Positions 1 to 7,746 of a DNA stretch of 12,969 nt are shown piece by piece; the stretch's first letter is position 1; every line of letters begins with the position of its first letter. The DNA comes from Podochytrium sp. JEL0797 (lineage: Eukaryota; Chytridiomycota; Chytridiomycetes; Chytridiales; Chytriomycetaceae): contig JADGJG010000753.1 in the NCBI GenBank assembly GCA_027596195.1, forward strand, positions 1 to 12,969. Direction: 5' to 3'. Position numbers and translations under genes: made by a program. The notes beneath the pieces are model-generated. The model did no database searches and was not told the DNA's origin. It saw only the letters and a list, made by a program, of their open reading frames with translations.

Positions 1-188
1 TTTGGGGCCTTGGGTTTTTTTTAAATCTGGGTCGTTTCCATCAACGCGCGGGCGCAGTGGTTGGGTGCGTGCGGGGGGGGGGGGCGCAAAACGTACCTTC
101 TTTGGTTGCCAGGGTATAACCCCCCCCCCCCCCCCCCCCCCTACCGACCCACCCACCCAAACCCCCCTCCGAACTTTACCAAAGACTG
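1..188. other. Low-complexity left edge with long G and C homopolymers
   Basis: This stretch holds a 12-nt G run (73-84), a 22-nt C run (120-141) and further C-rich sequence up to about 170. In the frame of the downstream mannanase it is open from 120 to 188 but has a stop at 117-119. The missing upstream part of the mannanase should lie here or beyond the window, so this is either an intron or a poorly assembled contig end. I could not place a convincing splice acceptor; an AAAG|A junction near 184 is possible. Confidence 0.5.
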
Positions 189-1125
189 ATGCTTTATTCA
201 ACAGAAATGAATGGGGACTGGATGCATTACGGACCTGCTTATCACACGCCCGCCGAGTTTGTGACCATGTGGAAGCGGATGTGGACGATCGTGAAACGCA
301 TTTCTCCAAAAACCCTTATCGTGTGGTCGCCCAACTATGACTTGCCAAGAGGAGATACGCGTTGGTGGTAAGTCTTGCTTGTATGAACTTTTGGGGCCGT
401 TCTGCGGCCAATTTCTAATGAATTTTTGTACGACCCACAGGCCTGGTTTGGATTTTGTTGACGTAGTTGGGACTAGTATTTATTGGAAAGGATTTGGGAA
501 AAACGAACTGATGCCGGCAGACTATATCACATATTCCGTGTCTGCTGTGTATGAGGAGTATGCCGTTCGTTTCAACCTGCCGTTTTACGTGAGTTCTTCT
601 CTCTACCAATTTCGCTGATTTTTGCAACTCATTCAACTAATCAAATGATAGATTTCGGAATGCGCTGCTGCTTGGGAATCAGGCTCAGGAAGAAATCCAA
701 CAACCGGTGCCCTTCTGAACGTCACAAGTTCCACAACCCAAGTCGCGATGCAAGAGAGCTTTTGGTCCCAACTCCTGCAGCCGGCCTTTTTGGACAGCCA
801 CCCACTTTTGCAAGGAGCCTACATTTTTGAAGAAGCCAAGCCAGAGGAGTTTTACAGAGACTTCCGCGTCGGGAACGATACCACGATTCGCAACATGTTC
901 AGAGGTTTGGTTGACAGATTGGACGCAACGGGAAGGATGCACTGGGCAAATGTCGTTGTTCCTCCCACCACTGCCTCCGTTGCTGCTCCCACAACCACTG
1001 CCACGAATTCTGCCGCTGCATCTTTGGAGGTGAAGCCTGTCAGCACTTTTGCGACCACGAGCTCTTCAAGTCACGTCGTTGGACTCTCAAGTGCTGTTCT
1101 TGTTCTGATCTCATTTTTAATTTAA
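189..1125 (+). CDS. GH26-type endo-beta-mannanase, 5' incomplete, GPI-anchor-like C-terminus
   Basis: Three exons are joined: 189-367, 441-588 and 652-1125 (introns 73 and 63 nt, GTAAGT...CACAG and GTGAGT...GATAG). They give 266 visible residues. The motif STEMNGDW (residues 4-11) matches the region around the acid/base Glu of GH26 mannanases (E6). FYISECAAAW, which forms only after intron 2 is removed, fits the catalytic nucleophile Glu (E112). Such enzymes cut beta-1,4-mannan outside the cell. After about residue 210 the chain becomes a Ser/Thr/Ala-rich linker and ends in a hydrophobic stretch (VVGLSSAVLVLISFLI) with no charged tail, as in a GPI-anchor signal, so the enzyme is probably held at the cell surface or wall. 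The N-terminus, including any signal peptide and the first barrel strands, is not recoverable. Position 189 is the first ATG in frame, not a believable start. The gene converges on the palymitoyltransferase gene, with 18 bp between stops. Confidence 0.8.
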
Positions 1126-1129
1126 TAAA
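1124..1129 (+). terminator. Polyadenylation signal overlapping the mannanase stop codon
   Basis: AATAAA shares its first two bases with the TAA stop (1123-1125). Cleavage would fall inside or beyond the convergent neighbour, whose stop is at 1144-1146. Confidence 0.6.
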
Positions 1130-1143
1130 ACTCGTTTCTGTAA

Positions 1144-2180
1144 TCAAACATCCCCTCTGTCGGCTCTTCTCAACTTCTCCATCGTGTCAAAATTGACGGC
1201 AAACGAATGACCATCTCCTTCGCTGAATGATTCAAAAAACAAAAGCATGTTAAGCCATGCATGCGAAAGATATCAGAACGCGTGAATGGAACGAACCTCG
1301 TATCCACGGGCAGAAACCAAAATCTCCAATCTCTGCCCATCACCGCTTTGAAATTTTCCTTGGCACCCACATCAAATATATTTAACCCATATCGGCTCAT
1401 GCGCGTATTCTCGTTGTCGACTCGATAGCGACGCGAGCGCTCCATTGCCTCAATCGTCGTTTTGTTGGTGAGGAGGTACATTAGGTGAAGGCAAGAGAAC
1501 ACCAGTAGGACTACAGCAAAGGCGCCCGAAACAAAGACAAGCAACACCCAATTGAGATTCAATGGGAGAGTGATCTCAGCGACGGTTCGCGCGTGGAATG
1601 CGTCAATTAGAAATCGCAGGAGGTAGATGCAAATCCCGGAGCAGTAGACGACGGTGTAAAAGAGGAACAAAAAAAAGAACTTGTGATTCCGCCATCCGAC
1701 ACACGCATTGATAAATATGCAGTGATGATCCATGCGCAAATTGCACGAGTTGCATTGGCTGCAGTGATGGCACCTGTCCGGTTTCCAGGCGGCACATTTT
1801 GAACAGAATCGCGGCCTCCCGTCCATTTTGGTTTCGAGTGCGACGAAGTGGGGTTGGGAGGAGGGGTTGTCTGGGGTGGAGATGTCGATGGCGGTTCCTG
1901 GGTCGACAAGCAGACTGGCTCTCTGTTCCTCTTTCCGATTCTCCACCCTGCGAGCACCGAGAGGGGAGCCGGGGAGAGTTGTGATGACTCGGTAATATGA
2001 AACGAGCCAGAGAGCGAGTATGATATGATAGATCGAGCCAACGATATTGCGCTCTGCGACGGATAGCTGCAGGAGTGCCGTGAAGACGAAGGCGTAGTAG
2101 GACCATGCAATGATGAGCATAGTGAGTACGACGGGCACCCAGGCAACCGCTTTCCAGAGGCGAGCGCGAAGGGAAGACAT
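1144..2180 (-). CDS. DHHC palmitoyltransferase (Pfa3-like)
   Basis: This enzyme transfers palmitate to cysteines of membrane-associated proteins and sits in an endomembrane. Exons are 2180-1297 and 1222-1144, giving 320 residues. The 74-nt intron (GTTCGT...TTCAG) is supported because splicing creates the family-typical end GDGHSFAVN; reading through gives an unrelated tail. Four membrane segments lie at about 12-33, 47-67, 167-190 and 209-236. The cysteine-rich domain (126-170) has the full C-x2-C-x9-HC-x2-C-x2-C-x4-DHHC-x5-C spacing, with catalytic C154 in DHHC. A TTIE motif (241-244, the TTxE motif) and NIFDVGAKENFKAVMG (PaCCT-like) follow. I chose the ATG at 2180 because hydrophobic segment 1 starts ten residues later. 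The frame stays open upstream to 2351, but that part is basic, unlike the family, and overlaps the divergent DUF1746 gene. Assignment to Pfa3 rather than another fungal DHHC class is an inference. Confidence 0.9.
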
Positions 2181-2205
2181 CGATCGATTTGGAAACAGAT
2201 TTTCG
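2181..2205. promoter_or_regulatory. Minimal divergent intergenic gap between palmitoyltransferase and DUF1746 gene
   Basis: Only 25 bp separate the chosen start codons (2180 minus, 2206 plus). If both starts are right, each gene's promoter and 5' UTR must lie at least partly inside the other gene's coding region. Confidence 0.4.
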
Positions 2206-3202
2206 ATGCGAATCCGCAACAAACGCCCCGCCAAGGAGAGCCGCGAGGTCACCGCGCTGGTGGGCTCACTAGAGCACATTCTGTTTGTCAGCTTCACGAA
2301 CCAGTACCTGCTGGACTGCTCAGTGTTTGCGCTGCTTCTGCGGACGGCCACCCAGCTGGTAGTTTAAACCAACAAGAGAGGAACACCACTGACCCCTTCG
2401 CAGCCACAATCCCACGCGATGGTCGCAAAGTCGCTCCGACGCTCCATCTTCTACATCCTCGGCATCAACGCCGTGTTTGTCGCAAACCACTTGACGAGAC
2501 ATCTCGGCGTGCCGATCCTCGTTGATTTCTTTGGCCGCGGTGAGTCTGCAATACCGTTAAGATGCGAGTGCTGATCCCACTATGATCGCAACAGCCGAAG
2601 CATCACGTCCCTTCCTGATCGCCACAGACATATTTATCGCCGCCATCCAACTCCTGCGCGTCCTGATCATGCAGTCCTCCGTCGCGATCCCCTCCTCATC
2701 ATCGAAACACATGAAATCCTCTCGCAGCAGAGACTTTCCAAACTCGCCAACGAGTCCAAGCCCCACGGGCGATACCCCCTTCAATTTCAGCTCCTCATCG
2801 CTCTCGGTTCTCTCCTCCATGAGCCCCAAACCATTCAGCACGCGTCCGAGCACAGACTCCCTTCTCCACAATTCATCTTCTTGCATCGATCTGTTGGAGC
2901 TCGAAGAACTCATGTCACAATTCGAAGGACCGTTCGAAACCCCGTCTCTGGCGTTGGTGAATTCAGCACATCCATACCCATTTACGAATTCAACTGCATC
3001 GTCACGGAGGAATCATGCAGCAGCTGCTGCATCACTAGACACGCGACCTCTTCCACAGGGACAATTGGAAATTGACGCGGACGATGTGTTTCGGGGGGTT
3101 CCCTCGATCCACGTGAATGTTCCTTGGCCAAATCTCCTGTCAACGATGCCGACTCTGCAGCGGAGGAGGAAACCGAGTGGGAGGGTGGAAACTGGGTCAT
3201 AA
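2206..3202 (+). CDS. DUF1746 / Dsc4-like membrane protein
   Basis: Three exons are joined: 2206-2358, 2404-2539 and 2595-3202 (introns 45 and 55 nt), giving 298 residues. DUF1746 is found in the fungal Dsc4 subunit of the Golgi/ER Dsc E3 ubiquitin ligase complex, which works in sterol-regulated SREBP cleavage and membrane protein quality control. The match is by pattern: a first hydrophobic segment with YLLDCSVFALLLRTATQL, a second helix with SIFYILGINAVFVANHL, then LVDFFGR and a third helix ATDIFIAAIQLLRVLIM. These three pieces come together only after both introns are removed. The last ~200 residues are Ser/Pro-rich, look disordered, and include an acidic LLELEELMSQFE stretch. The first intron is very short, but has a good branch-like CACTGAC and CGCAG acceptor. 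ATG 2206 is preferred; an in-frame ATG at 2110 would extend 32 residues into the opposite gene. The Dsc4 role is inferred from the domain alone. Confidence 0.75.
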
Positions 3203-3207
3203 TTCTC

Positions 3208-3213
3208 AATAAA
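3208..3213 (+). terminator. Polyadenylation signal of the DUF1746 gene
   Basis: AATAAA begins 5 nt after the TAA stop at 3200-3202, followed by an A run. Confidence 0.6.
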
Positions 3214-3228
3214 AAAAGATCAAAAGGA

Positions 3229-3234
3229 TTTATT
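3229..3234 (-). terminator. Polyadenylation signal of the Ala/Pro-rich secreted protein gene
   Basis: TTTATT on the plus strand reads AATAAA on the minus strand, about 50 nt past the minus-strand stop (3285-3287). It lies next to the plus-strand signal at 3208, so the two convergent transcripts probably overlap at their 3' ends. Confidence 0.5.
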
Positions 3235-3284
3235 TGTATTTTTTTTCCGAAGAGAAATGAAAAAGAAATCTAAAAAAAATGAAC

Positions 3285-4929
3285 TTAAAACGAACGACGC
3301 GCTTTCACGCAAGAGTAGCCAAAGCAATCAGGCGCTGGTGACTTTGGGGGAGTATCGTGGCCGATTAAATCGCCCAAACCGGCTGGAGGTGCATCATCCG
3401 GTTTTCCAGATGGGGGCTTGTCAGCCGGGGCAGCAGCAGCTGCTTCAGATGTCGCGGGCGGGGCCGGGGGGACAATCGGAGCTGCTGGCGCGGCGGCAGT
3501 TGCTGCTGCGGCAATCACGGGAGGAACAGAAGGAGCAGCGGCAGGCACGACACTGGTCGCTGTCGCAGCAGCATTGCCACTAGCCACAGCCGTGGGAGCA
3601 CTCGCATCAGCACCGGCCAGCGCGCTGTTGTTGACGGTGTTGTTCGCCAAAGGTTGGACGTCCTGCGACGCAGCCGGGAGGTTGAGGCCAGCTGGCATCG
3701 ACGCGATCGCCGCAACTGGAGAAACGGGGCTACCTGTGTAAGCCGCGGATGAGGGTGCAGCAAGATTGGCGGCTGGTGGCAGCACGGAACCCGCGTCAAC
3801 ACCGGCCGTTGTGGCACTTGCGGCAGCAGGGGAAACCGCGTTCGCGACTACAGCAGCAGGCTGGACATATGTGGGTGGAGCGGCATTCAAGGCGGCAGCT
3901 GGCGCTTGGTAGCTGTTTACTGCAGGCAAAACGTTGTTGACAGCCGCAGCAGGGGCCACGTAAGCTGGAGCCACGGCATTCACCGCTGGCGAAAGGTTGT
4001 TAACGGCAGCAGCGGGAGCAACGTAAGGAGCGACCAAAGGGGCAACATTAGCTGGAGTGACAACGGCTGGAGAAACTGACTTGAGGAGCGCTGGTGTTGG
4101 GGCAGCATATCCTGGCGTCTTGGGGGCGCACTTCTTTCTCTTTGGTGTTGGTGTCGCAATAGAAGCAGCGACCAAGTTGGCCAATGGGGTCGGCGCAATG
4201 TACGCGGCAGGGGTTGGTTTGACAGTCGCCGCTGCAACAGAATTAATTGGAACCACGTAGCTAACTGGCGTGGCAACTAAGGCAGCGACAGAGGACACCG
4301 GAAGTGGGGCAACGTATGCGGCTTGGGTCGGGGTTGGCTTGACAACGACCAGTGCGGCGGCAGAGGACACTGGCAGTGGGGCCACGTAGATTGGGGTTGG
4401 CACAACTGTGGCCGCCGCAACCGAGTTGTAAGTTGGAGTAACAGCGAAAGCGGCAGGCGTGCACGTTGGGACGGCTGGAACTGGGACAACCACAAGAGCG
4501 GCAGCAGAACTGACTGGAACTGGTGCGACATATCCTGGGACAGCTGGAGCCACGATTGCGGGTGACACAGAATTGATCAAAGGAGGAGGGGCTGGAGGTG
4601 CGACAATGGTTGGGGGGGCCATAGAATTGATCAAGGCAGCAGGAGCTGGAGGTGCGACATATCCGCCGGCGACAGGTGGCGCTGGAGCCGCGATTGCGGC
4701 TGACACAGAATTGATCAAAGCAGGAGGAGCAGGTGGTACTGGCACGATTGCGGGTGACACAGAATTGATCAAAGCAGCAGGAGCAGAAGGTGGCACGTAT
4801 CCGGCGGGAACAACGTTCCTGAATAAAAGAGGTCAGTCTCAATTCGCTTAGAAAAGCGCAAGATATGTACATATAAGCTGGCGCCGCCGAGACTGCGGCA
4901 ATAAGAGCAAGGGCAGCGAACAGCTTCAT
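3285..4929 (-). CDS. Secreted Ala/Pro/Val-rich repeat protein, probable cell surface or wall protein
   Basis: Exons are 4929-4871 and 4818-3285, with a 52-nt intron (GTACAT...TTCAG), giving 530 residues. I do not recognise a family. The N-terminus MKLFAALALIAAVSAAPAY is a clear signal peptide. The rest is low-complexity, dominated by Ala, Pro, Val, Asn, Thr and Ser. Imperfect repeats are visible: four LINSV/LINSM units with flanking SPAIV-like sequence (first ~90 mature residues), three VAPxPVSSxAALV units, two NSVAAATV units and two YVAPAAAVNN units. A basic patch KRKKCAPK interrupts the array. The last ~60 residues are richer in Pro, Lys and Asp and carry the pair CFGYSC near the C-terminus. 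No catalytic motif, Trp or membrane anchor is seen. The design resembles structural extracellular proteins such as cuticle or wall proteins; that is an inference. It shares a 229-bp upstream region with the histidinol phosphatase gene. Confidence 0.75.
4550..4795 (-). repeat. Degenerate tandem repeats encoding the LINSV units
   Basis: The plus-strand word ACAGAATTGATCAAAG (and the variant ATAGAATTGATCAAGG) recurs at about 4566, 4621, 4706 and 4759, each time flanked by GGAG/GGTGC-rich sequence. These are the DNA form of the LINSV/LINSM protein repeats and suggest growth of the gene by repeat expansion. Confidence 0.7.
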
Positions 4930-5158
4930 TAATGTCTATCTACGGGGAATCCGAGGTTTTGCGGAAAGGTTTTTTGAAACTTTTCTTTGTTTCGACGGTG
5001 AGATGTGTATATTTAAAACGCAGAAAATTCCGTTTCGAGCAGTTTCGCGCGTGCGAGACTCAATTCCAATTTAAACATTTTCATTAGAAAAATGAAACAG
5101 ATTGCGTATCTATGTTGAGGTTTGAAAATAAAAAAAAAGGGCTTGAAGAAAACAAAAG
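4930..5158. promoter_or_regulatory. Bidirectional upstream region with TATA-like element
   Basis: This 229-bp gap separates the divergent starts of the Ala/Pro-rich protein (4929, minus) and the histidinol phosphatase (5159, plus). A TATA-like TTTAAATATA (minus strand, 5008-5017) sits about 80 bp upstream of the minus-strand ATG. No GCN4-type TGACTC site was seen, although histidine genes of ascomycete yeasts often carry one. Confidence 0.4.
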
Positions 5159-6297
5159 ATGCCAATCTCACTTCATTCGCATTCCGGCCAATACTGCCAG
5201 CACGCGAAAGGAACCCTTCGTCAAGTAGTTCTCCGAGCGATTGAGCTCGGATTCACTTGCTACGGGTTATCGGAACACATGCCGCGAACGAGACCCGAGG
5301 ACCTGTATCCTGAAGAAATCGAGCAAAACATGTCCCCCCGCGACACAACTGCTCAATTCCTCGCCTTTTTGGAGGAGGTAAAAACAAACTATCTATTGGC
5401 CGTAAGGCCGGAGGGATCTAGACGAGCGTGAAGTGGACGAACGGATTGTTATCTGCTGCCCTCTCGATCAACTGATAAATCTGTCCAGGCCCGCTCTCTT
5501 CAACGCGAATTCAAAGACCAAATCCACCTCCTCGTGGGCATGGAAACCGAACTCATTCATGCCCACACTGTGGCGGAAGCCACAGCCCTTGTGTCCGAGC
5601 ACCCCCTCGATTACCTCGTGGGCAGCGTGCACCACGTGAACCAAATCCCGATCGATTTTGATTTGGCAATGTACGCGCGTGCGGAAGTAGTTGCGTTCGA
5701 GAAGGCGGCTGCTAGTGGTGGGGAGTCGGGCACCAGTGCCACGGAGTGTTTGTTTCGCGATTACTTTGACGCGCAGTGGGAGTTGCTCGTTCAGTTGAAA
5801 CCGATGGTGGTGGGGCATTTTGATCTCGTGGGCATGTTTCGGCCGGATCATGCGTTGAGTGAGGAGTGTTGGGGAAAAGTGCGGAGAAATGTGGACGTGA
5901 TTGTTGGGTATGGGGGGATTGTGGAATTGAATTCGCGCGCGTGGAAGAAGGGACTCGAGTATGCGTATCCGCGAAAGGAAATTGTGCAGGTGTGTGTGTG
6001 TGAACCCCCGTGTTTTTTGGGTCTGGTGCCAAATTCGGCGGATTGTTTCTATGTTCCTCTAACACTATTTGTTAACAGTACATGATGGGCAAAGGAATTC
6101 GATTCTGTTTGAGCGACGATAGTCACGGTCCAAACGATGTGGGCATGCATTATGCAAAGCTGGTCGAATATATCCGAAATCTTGGAATCACGACCGTATT
6201 CTATCCGGCACCCCCTTCTGTTCCAGGCACACTTTCCAACCAAGTCGTATCGATCGAGAATATTGCGGATCTTCCCTTTTGGAAGCAGTTCGTTTGA
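5159..6297 (+). CDS. HIS2: Histidinol-phosphatase, PHP family (HIS2 type)
   Basis: This enzyme removes phosphate from histidinol phosphate, the penultimate stage of histidine synthesis. Exons are 5159-5377, 5489-5989 and 6079-6297 (introns 111 and 89 nt), giving 312 residues, close to the usual 310-340. PHP metal-binding motifs are present in order: HSHSGQ (H6, H8), SEH (H40), GMETE (E92), SVHHV (H121/H122), VGHFD (H183, D185) and SDDSHG (D254, H256). FLAFLEE|ARSLQREFKDQIHLLVGMETE fits the family without a gap, which supports the weak GTAAAA donor at 5378; a stronger-looking GTAAGG at 5401 would insert eight extra residues. Intron 2 starts with a GT repeat (GTGTGTGTGTGTG). The third exon reads YMMGKGIRFCLSDDSHGPNDVG, the conserved metal-site end. 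The start has A at -3 and lies six residues before the first metal ligand, as usual. A stop-overlapping AATAAA follows. Confidence 0.93.
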
Positions 6298-6302
6298 ATA
6301 AA
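6297..6302 (+). terminator. Polyadenylation signal overlapping the histidinol-phosphatase stop
   Basis: The stop TGA (6295-6297) runs into AATAAA as TGAATAAA. The convergent DUF3128 gene ends at 6326, 28 bp away. Confidence 0.6.
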
Positions 6303-6325
6303 TTGTATTTCTATCAATCCCTCTC

Positions 6326-6733
6326 TTAAATCGATGTAGGAACTTGAGGTGGGAAATTGGCCGGTGGTTCTGAACGAAGCTGTTAACAGAAAGCACAACG
6401 CATCATCAGCACACACGATTTCAAAAAGAAGCAAAAAAGCCTTACCTGCCACACGCCCTCCGACGACCGCTCCGTAATCTTCTTTCTGAAATTCCCGTCA
6501 TCCCTCTCCTTGGCGAGATACGCCGCCTCCTCGTCGCTCTTTCCCTTGAGCCGCAGCGCAAACATGAAATCCTTCCTCGCTTGCTTGCAGTCCCGGAACG
6601 ACCCATACCGGTAGTAGGACTTCATTTGAGGGATCACAGTGTAGCAGAGCTGGAGCGTGTCAAAGGCTGCCCAGAGGGATGGCAGGTTGGTGCCCGCAAT
6701 CTTGTCGTCGTTTCGATTTCCGCCGGTGGACAT
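6326..6733 (-). CDS. DUF3128 protein (Emi1 / C22orf39-like)
   Basis: Exons are 6733-6446 and 6379-6326, with a 66-nt intron (GTAAGG...TTAACAG), giving 113 residues. DUF3128 proteins include yeast Emi1 (early meiotic induction) and human C22orf39; their biochemical role is poorly defined and a mitochondrial intermembrane location has been considered because of paired cysteines. Visible family features are LWAAFDTLQLCYT, the hallmark YYRYGSFRDC (40-49), a DFMFALRLK helix and the C-terminal SSEGVWQLRSEPP, whose LRSEPP part appears only after splicing. C30 and C49 are present, but position 59 is Ala (FMFALR) where I expect a Cys from memory of the family (FxxCLR), so a disulfide could be missing. 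The start ATG at 6731-6733 is 31 bp from the divergent neighbour's chosen start. The gene converges on the histidinol phosphatase gene. Confidence 0.8.
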
Positions 6734-6764
6734 GCCAATATTTTTTTTGTTTCTTTTTTTCGTG
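6734..6764. promoter_or_regulatory. T-rich divergent gap
   Basis: This 31-bp gap between divergent starts is mostly T on the plus strand (ATTTTTTTTGTTTCTTTTTTT). Poly(dA:dT) tracts keep nucleosomes away in fungal promoters, so it could serve both genes; that role is inferred. Confidence 0.35.
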
Positions 6765-7162
6765 ATGACGAGCCAACTTTACAGCTTTGCCGGCGAGATG
6801 CCGCCTGACGAAGGCTGGGAAACCCCACGCCCTTGGAGCCAAGTTCACAAAGCCATCCTGGACCTCGAATTGCCGGAGGGTCAATTCTTTTTGGTGCGAT
6901 ACATTCGCCAGTCTGTGCGAGACGAAGACGGAACGAATGCCGAAGCCGCATGGCCTATTGTGAAGGAGGAACCGTTCAGTAACGAGCCGTTTGATATCAT
7001 GGGTGGAATCTTGGCACTGGGTGTTGCATCTGCCGATGGAATGGCTGCCATCAAGAAAGGATGGGAGGAGGAATTCAAACTACGAGGTATTTGTGCACCT
7101 CCTCTTCATGTCCTGTAACCAAAAAGCTAACTCGTGTGTTTCTTTCAGAACGGAAAGAGTGA
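6765..7162 (+). CDS. Unrecognised small conserved-looking protein
   Basis: Exons are 6765-7086 and 7149-7162, with a 62-nt intron (GTATTT...TTTCAG), giving 111 residues. I do not recognise the family. The protein starts MTSQLYSFAGEMPPDEGWE, has a Trp/Pro-containing RPWSQVHKAI segment, an LPEGQFFLVRYIRQSVRDE core, a small hydrophobic glycine-containing segment (IMGGILALGVASADGMAAI) and a charged end KKGWEEEFKLRERKE. Without splicing the frame would run on to an unlikely ICAPPLHVL tail, and the spliced stop TGA merges with AATAAA as in its neighbours, which supports the gene model. An in-frame ATG at 6732 would add 11 residues, mostly Phe/Leu from the T tract; I prefer 6765. That upstream ATG overlaps the divergent DUF3128 start codon in one CATG. 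It could be a mitochondrial accessory protein, but nothing proves it. Confidence 0.65.
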
Positions 7163-7167
7163 ATAAA
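7162..7167 (+). terminator. Polyadenylation signal overlapping the small gene's stop
   Basis: TGA (7160-7162) continues into AATAAA as TGAATAAA, the same arrangement as at the end of the histidinol phosphatase gene. Confidence 0.6.
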
Positions 7168-7551
7168 CACACCTTCAAATTAATTCGCCCACTCCCATCT
7201 CCGCCTTTTCTCGCGACTCCTCCGCCACCGAAAACGGAAACGAGCTGTACCCCCTCGTGGCGGTGTCGTGGTCCCATCATATCACCACGAATCGAAATTT
7301 CGCTCCGCCCGTCCGTGAGGAGGTCCCAAGGAAACGCTTGTGTTCTGGAAAGATTTTAAAACGCGTGTGCCAAAGAGAATGATAATGGAGGGAAGGGGAA
7401 GAGAAGAAGGGGATCGTAGTACAAACCTTGTAAGAAAAATCGATGTTGGATGGACGAGAGCACTCCCCCGCCACGGTGGTCGCGTTTCCAGTTTGGGCTT
7501 GCCGGTGTCGCCTCACACACCACCCGGCATCGCGCGGATACCAAAACGAGC
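7168..7551. other. Intergenic region without a supported gene
   Basis: A plus-strand frame is open from 7167 to 7382 (71 codons, with a plausible NELYPLVAVSWSHHITTNRN stretch) but has no ATG and no convincing splice acceptor. On the minus strand a possible intron (GTTTGT at about 7433 to TTCCAG near 7350) joins two short open pieces, again with no start. Neither was called as a gene. Confidence 0.4.
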
Positions 7552-7555
7552 AAAA
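7543..7555 (-). terminator. RNA polymerase III terminator of tRNA-Val
   Basis: On the minus strand TTTT (7552-7555) follows directly after the discriminator base, and a second TTTT (7543-7546) lies a few bases on. T4 runs are the normal Pol III stop signal. Confidence 0.7.
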
Positions 7556-7628
7556 TGGTTTCTACGAGGATCGAACTCGTGACCTCTCCCGTGTGAAGGG
7601 AACGTGATAACCGCTACACTAAGAAACC
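7556..7628 (-). tRNA. tRNA-Val (anticodon CAC)
   Basis: The 73-nt minus-strand sequence folds as a full cloverleaf. The acceptor stem GGTTTCT pairs with AGAAACC and is followed by discriminator A. The anticodon stem TTCCC/GGGAG (one G-T pair) holds loop TTCACAC with anticodon CAC (7593-7595), reading the Val codon GUG. The T arm is ACGAG-TTCGATC-CTCGT. Internal promoters are visible: A box TAGTGTAGCGG and B box AGTTCGATCC. There is no intron and no encoded CCA, as expected for a eukaryotic nuclear tRNA gene. Confidence 0.96.
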
Positions 7629-7696
7629 GATAATTTGTTATCCTCTTATTTCCCTAATTACGCTAATGCTGTATAAGGGTCGCCCGCAACAGACTG

Positions 7697-7710
7697 AGTA
7701 TCATGATACT
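7697..7710. repeat. 14-bp perfect palindrome AGTATCATGATACT
   Basis: This self-complementary sequence sits 69 bp from the 5' side of the minus-strand tRNA gene. The same GTATC/GATAC words recur at 7715 and in the hairpin at 7747-7775. Confidence 0.8.
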
Positions 7711-7746
7711 TGAGGGATACTGGAGGGAAATATGAAAAGGGGAGTG

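Noticed and set aside
1170..1300. Unspliced C-terminus of the palmitoyltransferase frame
   Set aside because: The read-through tail has no family resemblance, while splicing at 1296/1223 gives the GDGHSFAVN ending.
3418..4851. Long plus-strand open frames opposite the Ala/Pro-rich gene
   Set aside because: These are Gly/Ala-rich shadows of the repeats. Only the minus strand has a signal peptide, intron, TATA-like element and poly(A) signal.
5401..5406. GTAAGG as the donor of histidinol-phosphatase intron 1
   Set aside because: It would insert eight residues into a segment that aligns without a gap when GTAAAA at 5378 is used.
7167..7382. 71-codon plus-strand open frame with a protein-like middle
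   Set aside because: No ATG, no acceptor in phase, and the preceding gene already ends with a stop and poly(A) signal.
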